Position numbers and translations under genes: made by a program
Shown here: positions 1 through 6,896 of the stretch, piece by piece
How the letters are laid out: each line of letters begins with the position of its first letter
How positions within the stretch are numbered: the stretch's first letter is position 1
Source of the DNA: a virus
Length of the DNA stretch: 26,934 nucleotides
Direction: 5' to 3' (one strand)
IMG/VR virus record: IMGVR_UViG_3300044301_004622
Location: 1 to 26,934 of that record
Notes under the pieces: model-generated
Seen by the model: only the letters and a program-made list of their open reading frames with translations
Told to the model about the DNA's origin: nothing
Databases searched by the model: none

Positions 1-1
1 G

Positions 2-304
2 AATAAAACTTCTAATCATTTACAAACAACATATGATTTACAAACAGCGGTTTATGGTAAATGTTATGAAGAATGTTATGGTAAAAAAGCAGATAGATAT
101 GGTATACTTTGGTTAAAATCTTCTAAAAGAAAACCAAAAGAAGGTATGATACAGGGTAAAGGATGGGAGTTATATGAATCTAAAAGATCACAAGAAGAAA
201 ATATTGACATTTTTAAAACAGTAAAAAAACTATTTGATTTAGAAAATCCAAGACATTCCCCTATATTTACTGAATTCAAAACGTCAGCTAAAAGAAATTT
301 GTGA
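2..304 (+). CDS. C-terminal part of a probable PD-(D/E)XK-family nuclease (5' end outside window)
   Basis: An open frame enters the window at its left edge and runs about 100 codons to a TGA at 302-304. The start lies upstream of the window. The visible part has the segment DLQTAVYG (Q14-x3-Y18 of the fragment), then YGILWLKSSKR and a GKGWELYES strand. This order resembles the last part of Cas4/RecB-like PD-(D/E)XK nucleases, where a QxxxY helix follows the catalytic core and a strand reads out the partner domain. The catalytic D/E/K residues are not in the window, so the family call rests on the tail only. It ends 24 bases before the next gene, with a late-promoter-like AT box between them. 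That it is a real gene is well supported; its function is tentative. Confidence 0.6.
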   Translation, partial: NKTSNHLQTTYDLQTAVYGKCYEECYGKKADRYGILWLKSSKRKPKEGMIQGKGWELYESKRSQEENIDIFKTVKKLFDLENPRHSPIFTEFKTSAKRNL

Positions 305-319
305 TATTTATAATAAAAT
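304..319 (+). promoter_or_regulatory. Late-promoter-like AT box (TATAATAA variant)
   Basis: The sequence ATATTTATAATAAAAT overlaps the end of the upstream stop codon and lies about 10 bases before the ATG at 329. It is a one-base-shorter variant of the ATATTTATAAATAAAAAT box seen before other genes here. The core resembles the T4 late promoter TATAAATA. In such an AT-rich genome single matches are weak. The support is the repeated placement in gene junctions. Confidence 0.4.
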
Positions 320-328
320 TATTTTATC

Positions 329-1132
329 ATGATAAGTTTAACTCAATTATTAAACGAAGCTATTAATGGTCCTAAAGCTGTTATATTAGCAGGGGCACCA
401 GGAGCAGGAAAAGGTTATATATTAAGAGGTTTAGATTTAGGTGGATTGAAAATAATGAATGTAGATGATATTTATGTTCCTTTACTAAAAAAAGCTAACG
501 TTAGTTTAGATTTAAAAAATGCTACACCTGAAGAAAGAAGTGAGCAAGCTAAACAAATGGCTGTAGCTAATAAGGAATTTAAAGGTGAAATGGAAAAAAT
601 TATAGCAGGTAGAGAATCTTTTATATTAGATGGTACAGCAGCATCATTTAATAAAACAGCACAATTAAAACAAGAATTAGAAGAAGCAGGATATAATGTA
701 TTTATGCTTTATGTTTATACTGATTTAGAAAGATCATTAAAACAAAATCAAGATAGATTTGAAAAATCTGAGGGTGAAGATAGAAGTTTAGCCCCAGCTA
801 TTGTAATGAGAACTTGGATGGATGTAACTAAAAATTATAAACCTTATAAAGACTTATTTGACCAAAATAATTTTGCATTAGTAGCTAATACTTTAGAAGG
901 AGAAAAATTAGATAGTTTAGAAGATATTGTTAGTAAATATTTAACTCCATTTAAACCCCAAGGAACAAAACCTAAAACTGATAAACAAAAAGCTAGATCA
1001 GAAGAAAGAAAAGCCAAGGAAGAAAAAATAATTAAATCTCTTTTAAACACTGAATTTGTAAATGATATAGTTGGTGATGGTTTATCTAAAGACGAAGCAC
1101 AAATGAAATTAAAAAAATTCTTAACTCGATGA
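329..1132 (+). CDS. P-loop kinase (zeta-toxin / polynucleotide-kinase-like) with capsid-targeting-like N-terminus
   Basis: This 267-residue protein has a Walker A motif GAPGAGKG at residues 22-29 after a hydrophobic strand (AVILA). An NVDD segment lies at 44-47 and a second strand FILDGTA at 98-104, as in small phosphotransferases of the zeta-toxin/AAA_33 type. The substrate cannot be told. The C-terminal 60 residues are Lys/Glu-rich and helical. The first ten residues, MISLTQLLNE, followed by Ala, look like the T4 capsid-targeting sequence that gp21 protease removes after (L/I)xE. The enzyme may therefore be packaged in the head and injected; this is inference. The start is supported by the AT box just upstream. 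The stop overlaps the next start as ATGA (1129-1132), so the two genes are probably translationally coupled. Kinase fold likely; role unknown. Confidence 0.8.
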   Translation: MISLTQLLNEAINGPKAVILAGAPGAGKGYILRGLDLGGLKIMNVDDIYVPLLKKANVSLDLKNATPEERSEQAKQMAVANKEFKGEMEKIIAGRESFILDGTAASFNKTAQLKQELEEAGYNVFMLYVYTDLERSLKQNQDRFEKSEGEDRSLAPAIVMRTWMDVTKNYKPYKDLFDQNNFALVANTLEGEKLDSLEDIVSKYLTPFKPQGTKPKTDKQKARSEERKAKEEKIIKSLLNTEFVNDIVGDGLSKDEAQMKLKKFLTR

Positions 1133-4100
1133 ACGAATTAACTAAAGAATTAGTAAAAGGACTAATGGAAGTAGATGATACTAAAGTAGTTGCTTTGTAT
1201 GGAGGAGGATTTAAACCACCAATAGCAGGACATTTTAATGTAGTTAAACAAGCATTAGAAGAACATCCTGAAATTGATGAATTAAAAATATTTGTAGGAG
1301 CAAAATCAAGAGATGGTATTGACCAAGAAGAAGCATTATTAATATGGGATATATATAAAAATTATTTACCAGGTAAAATAACTATTGAACCTGTATCTGC
1401 TCCAATTAAAAATATTTACAATTATTCTAAAGAAAATTTACAAGAAAAAGTTTATTGGATTTTAGGAAGAAGAGAAGGAGCTGAAGATGATATAAAAGAT
1501 ATAGAAGTAAGACAAACAACATTACTTAAAAACCCAAAAACATACCCTAATTTATCTGTTAAAGTAGTAACTACCAAGGATGAAGGTATGAGGGGAAGAA
1601 ATGCTAGAAAAGCTATTAATAATAGAGAAGAATTTTTTAAATACTTACCAAATATAGATACTGTAGATAAAGAAAAAGTATATGATTTAGTTTCACCTAC
1701 ATTAAATGAAGGTATATCAAAAAAAGAACTAAATTCAATTGAATCATATGCTGATAGTTTATTTAATAAATTAGGTATTGATATAGAATTTACAAAACAT
1801 TTTTTTGATAGGTTAAATGATATTAGAAATAAAAAACCAATATCTGTAGCTGAATTAATAGGTGTGTTTAAAAAACTATATAAAAAGCATGGTAAACCAT
1901 TATCTAAAACTGAAGATGATTTAGAAGCTGTTGTTAAAGATTTTAATAAAAATATTAATATCCCTTTTGTAATTGATGTAGATCAAAATGGAATTGATAT
2001 GACAGCTAAAACAATAATGAGAAAACAAGACTTTCAAACATCTAATCCTATTATACCTTTAGAAGAAGAATTGACACAAGAAACACCAGAATTCTTTTAT
2101 CATGCAACATATAAAGCATTGTTACCAAGTATTAAAGCAACAGGATTAGATACCAGAGAAGCTATATTGGCTTGGGAAGATTCAAAACCCGGTATTGTTT
2201 ATTTAGCTAATGACCCAGGTGTAGCAGAATCATATGCTGAAGCATCAGAAGTAGTTTCAGATGAAATCTATGATAGTGGTATTGTAATGTTAAAAATAGC
2301 ATCTAAAGATTTAGATTTAAGTAAATTACACGATGATAGTAATGTATTAGAAGACGAGTCTGATACATATGAATATCATGGGCAAATACCTTGGGATAAA
2401 CTTTCAATAACTAATTTACAAGAAAATGTAAAAACTGAAGAGGATAATGATAATATAGTACCTGAAGCTGAATTAATTTTACCTAGAGGTAAAAAAGTAG
2501 TATTACAAGCTGAAGACACAGATTATAAAAGAGGTTTAATTGTTGAATTATTAAATAATGGTGGTTATGAAATGGCATATTGGTATGATAAACCCGATAA
2601 ACCATACCCAGTTGAAATTTTAGTTGATGGGAAAAGTATTAAAAAAGATGGTAAAATAGTTGAAATGAAATTTCATCCACAAGATTATTATGATAAGCAA
2701 GATGAATTAAATGAAAATACTACATATGCTAATTATATAGATTATAAACAACAAATTAAAGATTTAACTAAACATATGTTAAAGATGGGTTTAAATATTG
2801 AACCTTTACCTAAAATAATTTTTAAACATGAAGATAAATCAAATGCAAAAGATTTTTTTGGAAAAACAGCTTATTATAATCCAAATACTCAAGAAGTAGT
2901 ATTATATACAGAAGGAAGACATCCAAAAGATGTAGTAAGATCATTTGCTCATGAAATGATTCACCATATACAAAATTTAGAAGGTAGATTAGGAAATATA
3001 AACACAACTAATACAAATGAAGACCCAGATTTAGATGCAATAGAAAGAGAAGCATATCAAGAAGGAAATATGATTTTTAGAAATTGGACTGACTCTATTG
3101 ATGGTGAAATTACTACTGATATAGAAGAAGGAGGTTCATTAATACCTATAGATATTAAAAAATCTAAAAAAGATCCATTTGGGATAAATGCTTATGCTTT
3201 AGAATTAGCTAAAGGTTTAGAAGAAGCAATAGTAAATGAAGGTAAATATGATTCATTAGTAACTAAATTAGCTAGTTGGACTTTAAATTCATGGAAAATG
3301 GATTTTTTAGAAGGATATAACGAGGGTAAATTTGAAGTAGAAGTAGGACCTGGTAAAGATTTTGATTATCCTCATTTAGATTTTGAATATAAAGCTGAAG
3401 CTACATTTGGGGGAATTTACCGTGATAAGGGAAGCTTTGCTCGTCCCTTAGTACCTGAAGTTGTAATAAAATATTCATTAGATATTGAAGAATTACCTAG
3501 AATGTGGTCAAGAATTGCTATGGATTTAAGAAATACTATTCGTCATGAAATAGAACATTTAATGCAAAGTGGTCCTAATGTTAAAAAAGGTAAAGAAAAA
3601 GAAAAAGATTATACTGAAAGAGAAGAAATAAAATCAGGTAAAAAACCTTGGTGGAAAATATGGAGAAAAAAATTAAAAAATGTTGATTATTACAAATTAG
3701 CAAAAGAAGTAGATGCTAATTTACAAGGTTTATATTTACAAGCTAAAAAATCAAGAACACCACTTAAAGATGTTATTGATAATTATGTTAAATATGATTT
3801 AAATTTATCTATAGAAGATCAAGAAGAAGTTAAAAGAATTTGGGCTGAAAGAGCTCCTAAATTAAATATTCCTTTAGAAGAAGGCAGAAAAAAGAAAAAA
3901 GACCCTAAAAAAGGTACTGGTAAAAAACCTGAAGGATCAAGTAGAAGATTATACACAGATGAAGACCCTTCAGATACAGTAAAAGTAAAATTTTCAACAA
4001 GACAAGATATAGTAGATACTTTAAATAAAAAATCTTTTAAAAATAAATCTCATGCTCGTCAATCTCAAGTTATAAATTTAATACATCAAAGAGTAAGAGC

Positions 4101-4776
4101 AGCTTTGGGAAGAACTAAAGATCCAAAAAAGAAAAAACGTTTACAAACTGCATTTGATTACATTAAAAAGCGTAAAGAAGCCTCTAAAGCTAAAACACAA
4201 CGTTTAAAGAAAAAGAAAACAAATGAAACTATAGATTTACCTAACCATGATGGTAAAGCAGCTCCATATGGATCAGGATATAAACCTTTAAAAGAAAATC
4301 AAAAATATACAATTTATTCAGATATGGATGGTGTAATAGCAGATTTTGATAAAAGATTTAAAGAATTTTCAAATGGTATTGCTCCCCAAAATTATGTAGA
4401 TAAATTTGGATTAGAAGCTTTTTGGGATTTAATAGATAAACAAGTAGGTGTTAGATTTTGGACAGGAATAGATTGGATGCCAGATGGAAAAGAATATTGG
4501 AATTATATAAAAAAATATAACCCAAAATTATTATCATCACCTTCACGTGAAAATGAGTCAAGATTAGGAAAAAGAATTTGGGCAAAACGAAGAATGCCTG
4601 GAACCAAAGTAATTTTAGCATATTCTTATAATAAAAAAAATTATGCTGATGGAAATTCTATTTTGATAGATGATATGGAAAAAAATATAGATCAATGGAG
4701 AGCAGCTGGTGGAATAGGAATTCTACATACATCAGCGGCTTCTACTATTGCTCAATTAAAAGAATTAGGTTTATGA
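1129..4776 (+). CDS. 1215-residue multidomain protein: nucleotidyltransferase, ART-like, two metalloprotease-like domains, HAD phosphatase; possible polyprotein
   Basis: Domains in order: a nucleotidyltransferase at about 18-190 (GGGFKPPIAGHFN, with GH at 34-35, and RGRNARKAI at 155-163 matching the ISSTxxR region); a conserved phage domain of unknown role at about 195-305 (KHFFDRLND, TIMRKQDF); an ADP-ribosyltransferase/2'-phosphotransferase-like domain at about 320-430 (FFYHAT, IVYLANDPGVAESYA, YHGQIPWDKLSI); a small beta-rich part to 528; a first zinc-protease-like domain with HEMIH at 608-612 and a possible third ligand E641; a second with HEIEH at 806-810 and possibly E860; a Lys/Arg-rich segment at 919-1050; and a HAD 5'-nucleotidase-like domain at 1060-1215 (DMDG 1065-1068, SSPS 1136-1139, IDD 1180-1182). 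Candidate prohead-protease sites (L/I)xE lie between domains at E14, E194, E313, E432, E529, E699, E918 and E1056. ATGA overlaps join it to both neighbours. Individual domain calls are from motifs only; the zinc sites and HAD are clearest. Confidence 0.75.
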   Translation: MNELTKELVKGLMEVDDTKVVALYGGGFKPPIAGHFNVVKQALEEHPEIDELKIFVGAKSRDGIDQEEALLIWDIYKNYLPGKITIEPVSAPIKNIYNYSKENLQEKVYWILGRREGAEDDIKDIEVRQTTLLKNPKTYPNLSVKVVTTKDEGMRGRNARKAINNREEFFKYLPNIDTVDKEKVYDLVSPTLNEGISKKELNSIESYADSLFNKLGIDIEFTKHFFDRLNDIRNKKPISVAELIGVFKKLYKKHGKPLSKTEDDLEAVVKDFNKNINIPFVIDVDQNGIDMTAKTIMRKQDFQTSNPIIPLEEELTQETPEFFYHATYKALLPSIKATGLDTREAILAWEDSKPGIVYLANDPGVAESYAEASEVVSDEIYDSGIVMLKIASKDLDLSKLHDDSNVLEDESDTYEYHGQIPWDKLSITNLQENVKTEEDNDNIVPEAELILPRGKKVVLQAEDTDYKRGLIVELLNNGGYEMAYWYDKPDKPYPVEILVDGKSIKKDGKIVEMKFHPQDYYDKQDELNENTTYANYIDYKQQIKDLTKHMLKMGLNIEPLPKIIFKHEDKSNAKDFFGKTAYYNPNTQEVVLYTEGRHPKDVVRSFAHEMIHHIQNLEGRLGNINTTNTNEDPDLDAIEREAYQEGNMIFRNWTDSIDGEITTDIEEGGSLIPIDIKKSKKDPFGINAYALELAKGLEEAIVNEGKYDSLVTKLASWTLNSWKMDFLEGYNEGKFEVEVGPGKDFDYPHLDFEYKAEATFGGIYRDKGSFARPLVPEVVIKYSLDIEELPRMWSRIAMDLRNTIRHEIEHLMQSGPNVKKGKEKEKDYTEREEIKSGKKPWWKIWRKKLKNVDYYKLAKEVDANLQGLYLQAKKSRTPLKDVIDNYVKYDLNLSIEDQEEVKRIWAERAPKLNIPLEEGRKKKKDPKKGTGKKPEGSSRRLYTDEDPSDTVKVKFSTRQDIVDTLNKKSFKNKSHARQSQVINLIHQRVRAALGRTKDPKKKKRLQTAFDYIKKRKEASKAKTQRLKKKKTNETIDLPNHDGKAAPYGSGYKPLKENQKYTIYSDMDGVIADFDKRFKEFSNGIAPQNYVDKFGLEAFWDLIDKQVGVRFWTGIDWMPDGKEYWNYIKKYNPKLLSSPSRENESRLGKRIWAKRRMPGTKVILAYSYNKKNYADGNSILIDDMEKNIDQWRAAGGIGILHTSAASTIAQLKELGL

Positions 4777-5348
4777 AAGATAATATATTAAGAAAAGAAT
4801 GGTCTAAAAGAGACGTTAAACGAGCTCGTAATCTTATACAAGGTAAAGTTAATGAAAGAACCATTAAGGGAATAGGTTATAGTAAAAAACAAGAAACTTA
4901 TAATGAAGGGGATGTTTGGAAAGAAAATGGAAGAACTTGGACTATTAAAAATGGAATAAAACAAAATATAACTAAATATGATAATATAAAAAAATTAGTA
5001 AGAACTCCTTTATTTTGTCCAAGTTGTAAAAAACAAATGAAACATAAGTTTGATGCTGATTATTATAGAGTACATAAACATTGTTATGAATGTCAATTAT
5101 ACTTTGAATCCGAATTAAAACAAAAAGGTGTTTGGGAAGATTATGTAAAAAAATTACATAATAATGAAATAGATGCTTTTATAAAAGATTTTGAAAAATG
5201 GACAAAAGATCAAATAAATAATAATTCAAATAAATCATTTATATCAGAACAAGGTGATGTAGAAAAATGGGTTGGTGGTGTAGATAAAACCAGAGCATTA
5301 GATAGTTTAGATGAAACAATAAAATATTTAAAAAGTTTAAAGAAATAA
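4773..5348 (+). CDS. Conserved phage protein with a CxxC...CxxC zinc ribbon
   Basis: This 191-residue protein starts at the ATG that overlaps the upstream TGA (ATGA, 4773-4776). The open frame extends further upstream, but only inside the previous gene. Residues 82-85 (CPSC) and 104-107 (CYEC), with His at 101 and 103, form a likely zinc ribbon. Before it is a short strand-rich segment (GDVWKENGRTWTIKNG, 46-61), and after it a helical tail. No enzyme motif is visible. I recognise the general type as a conserved hypothetical protein of T4-like marine phages but cannot name a function. Nucleic-acid or protein binding through the ribbon is plausible. It is the last gene of the 329-5348 unit, and an AT box follows. 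Confidence 0.7.
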   Translation: MKDNILRKEWSKRDVKRARNLIQGKVNERTIKGIGYSKKQETYNEGDVWKENGRTWTIKNGIKQNITKYDNIKKLVRTPLFCPSCKKQMKHKFDADYYRVHKHCYECQLYFESELKQKGVWEDYVKKLHNNEIDAFIKDFEKWTKDQINNNSNKSFISEQGDVEKWVGGVDKTRALDSLDETIKYLKSLKK

Positions 5349-5355
5349 AAAAGAA

Positions 5356-5371
5356 TATATATTTATAAAAT
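5356..5371 (+). promoter_or_regulatory. Late-promoter-like AT box (TATAAAAT variant)
   Basis: TATATATTTATAAAAT lies between the stop at 5348 and the ATG at 5382. The core TATAAAAT differs from the T4 late consensus TATAAATA at the last two bases. Spacing to the start codon is 18 bases from the first T of the core, comparable with the better matches elsewhere in the window. Confidence 0.4.
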
Positions 5372-5381
5372 ATAATATACA

Positions 5382-5783
5382 ATGGATAACTTTAATTTAC
5401 ATAAATACTATACAAATTCCTATATAAAAGAAGCTATGGGTGATGATGATATGGTTAGGGATAAAATAAAGGATTTAGAAAAACAACACGAACCCGAAAT
5501 AAAATCAAAATTTAAGGATTATCGTCCATATATTTCTATGGGTTTTTATGGTACAGATAGACCGGATACTGACAAATATAAAGGTAAAGGGTTTGGTACT
5601 TTAGATTTTGTTTATAGAGACGAATTACCTGATAATGTATGGAAAGATGCTTTAAATTGGGTTAAATCTAAAGGATATGAAGTAGTATCGGACTCTAATT
5701 ATTATGAAGTAGAATGGGATAATGATAGAGCATGGTATCCAAAAATTAAATTTGAATTTTTAGCTAAAGACATATTACTATGA
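5382..5783 (+). CDS. Hypothetical protein with capsid-targeting-like N-terminus
   Basis: This is a 133-residue protein I do not recognise. Its N-terminus MDNFNLHKYYTNSYIKEA resembles that of the gene at 5981 (MENFDYKNYLKNNPLLEK): both follow M-D/E-NF-N/D, an aromatic run, an Asn, then an IxE or LxE. That suggests a shared targeting peptide, with a candidate cut after IKE17 before Ala. The rest looks like a small alpha/beta domain with several Tyr/Trp residues (RPYISMGFYGTD, GTLDFVYRDELP, WYPKIKFEFLA). No catalytic motif is seen. The stop overlaps the next small gene as ATGA (5780-5783). Possible internal head protein, by inference. Confidence 0.6.
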   Translation: MDNFNLHKYYTNSYIKEAMGDDDMVRDKIKDLEKQHEPEIKSKFKDYRPYISMGFYGTDRPDTDKYKGKGFGTLDFVYRDELPDNVWKDALNWVKSKGYEVVSDSNYYEVEWDNDRAWYPKIKFEFLAKDILL

Positions 5784-5959
5784 AATTTACAAACAAAAAA
5801 CTAATTGAAGAAGGCAGTTGTGGTTATGATAAAACAGGAAATATTAACCCAGAAGATACATCTTCTAAAACTCCTGGTGGGTTAAAAAGTATGACTGCTG
5901 ATAAAAGAACACAAATGGTAAAAAACATTATGGAAAAAATTAAATCTAACAAATCTTAA
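5780..5959 (+). CDS. Small 59-residue hypothetical protein
   Basis: A short frame starts at the ATG overlapping the upstream TGA and ends at TAA 5957-5959. The peptide begins MKFTNKKLIEEGSCGYDKTG and ends in a basic helix (MVKNIMEKIKSNKS). The ATGA coupling, the fit between stop 5783 and the AT box at 5961, and codon use like its neighbours support a real gene. The first ten residues end in LIE before Glu, resembling the putative capsid-targeting peptides of other genes here. The function is unknown. Confidence 0.6.
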   Translation: MKFTNKKLIEEGSCGYDKTGNINPEDTSSKTPGGLKSMTADKRTQMVKNIMEKIKSNKS

Positions 5960-5960
5960 C

Positions 5961-5980
5961 ATATTTATAAATAAAAATAT
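5961..5980 (+). promoter_or_regulatory. T4-type late promoter candidate (TATAAATA) abutting the start codon
   Basis: ATATTTATAAATAAAAATAT fills the space between the upstream stop (5957-5959) and the ATG at 5981. TATAAATA at 5966-5973 is an exact match to the T4 late consensus. If initiation occurs about 13 bases from its first T, as in T4, the mRNA would start only a few bases before the ATG. Confidence 0.6.
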
Positions 5981-6886
5981 ATGACAATGGAAAACTTTGA
6001 CTACAAAAATTATCTAAAAAACAATCCTCTTCTTGAAAAAGAAGATGAAAAAATCATTACAGAAAATGTTAATGAAGATGCACGTACCGATGCTGAGGAA
6101 GAAGGCTATAAAGATGGTATGAAAGATGCGAAAGCTGATATGAAAGAAGATGCACGTACTGATGCCGAAGAAGAAGGTTATGAAGATGGCTTTAAAGATG
6201 CAAAAGCTGACATGAGAGATAAATTATCTAAAATGAAAGTATCTGAATTAAAAGCAAAAATCAGAGAAAGAATTTTAAATGAACTTCAAGAAGAAGAAGT
6301 TAATGAACAAGAAGAAGAAAATATTGATGTAGATGTTGAAAAAGATGTAGACATTGATGTAACTGATAAAGAAGAAGTAGATGTAGATGATGAATCTGTA
6401 GAATCAGATATCGAAGTAAAAACAATGGTACCTGGTGAGGATGCAGATGTAGCAGCTGTTCAAGGACTTTTAACAAAAGCTCAACAACAAGCAGAAAAAT
6501 TAGGTGATGAAAAACTATTAGATCAAATAGGAAATACTATTACTTATTTCACCAGAGCTCACGTTGTAAAAGTTAGTGAGAGTCAAAAAAAAACTAAAGA
6601 ATCAGTAGCTGAGGCTATAGGAGATGAAGGTGAAAATATTGCTGCGGGTTTACCCTCTCAATATATAATGAAGTATAAAAAAGATATTAAAAAACCTATT
6701 GATATGGCTAAACATATGGTAGATTTTTATCAAGCTATCCAAGATGAAGAACAAGTTGACTTTTCAAAAAATCAAAATATGAGAATGGCTTTAAATTATC
6801 TTAAAAAAGCAGCTGATGAAGAAGAAACAGTACTAGGTAAAGGAGCTGATGCTGAAGAAGCAACAGCAGCTGAAAAAGATAAATAG
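5981..6886 (+). CDS. Acidic prohead-core-like protein with tandem EDARTDAEEEGY repeats
   Basis: This is a 301-residue acidic protein. Residues 1-28 are a putative targeting peptide (LLE19 and ITE28 are possible cut points). Residues 32-55 and 56-79 are a 24-residue tandem repeat with the core EDARTDAEEEGYKDGM. Residues 114-146 are a Val/Ile-Asp alternating acidic stretch. Residues 154-196 form a helical domain (VAAVQGLLTKAQQQAEKLGD...DQIGNTITYFTRAHV) that I associate with conserved proteins of T4-like marine phages. Both the repeat and the VD-rich stretch also occur in the gp22-like scaffold at 21237. That points to a scaffold partner or internal core protein, like T4 gp67/gp68 in role but not in sequence. 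A second ATG two codons downstream is an alternative start. Function is inferred from these shared elements. Confidence 0.65.
   Translation: MTMENFDYKNYLKNNPLLEKEDEKIITENVNEDARTDAEEEGYKDGMKDAKADMKEDARTDAEEEGYEDGFKDAKADMRDKLSKMKVSELKAKIRERILNELQEEEVNEQEEENIDVDVEKDVDIDVTDKEEVDVDDESVESDIEVKTMVPGEDADVAAVQGLLTKAQQQAEKLGDEKLLDQIGNTITYFTRAHVVKVSESQKKTKESVAEAIGDEGENIAAGLPSQYIMKYKKDIKKPIDMAKHMVDFYQAIQDEEQVDFSKNQNMRMALNYLKKAADEEETVLGKGADAEEATAAEKDK
6074..6217 (+). repeat. Two tandem 72-bp coding repeats
   Basis: Two in-frame 24-codon units (6074-6145 and 6146-6217) encode nearly the same peptide; they differ at K44/E68, M47/F71 and the final K/R. The DNA copies differ at several silent positions, so the duplication is not recent. 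A third, shorter copy of the core lies in the scaffold gene at about 21642-21690. Confidence 0.85.
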
Positions 6887-6896
6887 ATCTGTTTTA

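Noticed and set aside
4695-4772. Longer in-frame start for the zinc-ribbon protein
   Set aside because: The extension lies inside the HAD domain of the previous gene, and an ATGA-coupled start exists at 4773.
1129-4776. The number of (L/I)xE sites as statistical proof of polyprotein processing
   Set aside because: About 16 such sites are expected from composition alone. Only their position and following residue are used as evidence.
6849-6896. Longer in-frame start for the EF-hand-like protein
   Set aside because: It overlaps the end of the previous gene and encodes a Gln/Lys-rich low-complexity run; the ATG at 6897 follows the stop directly.
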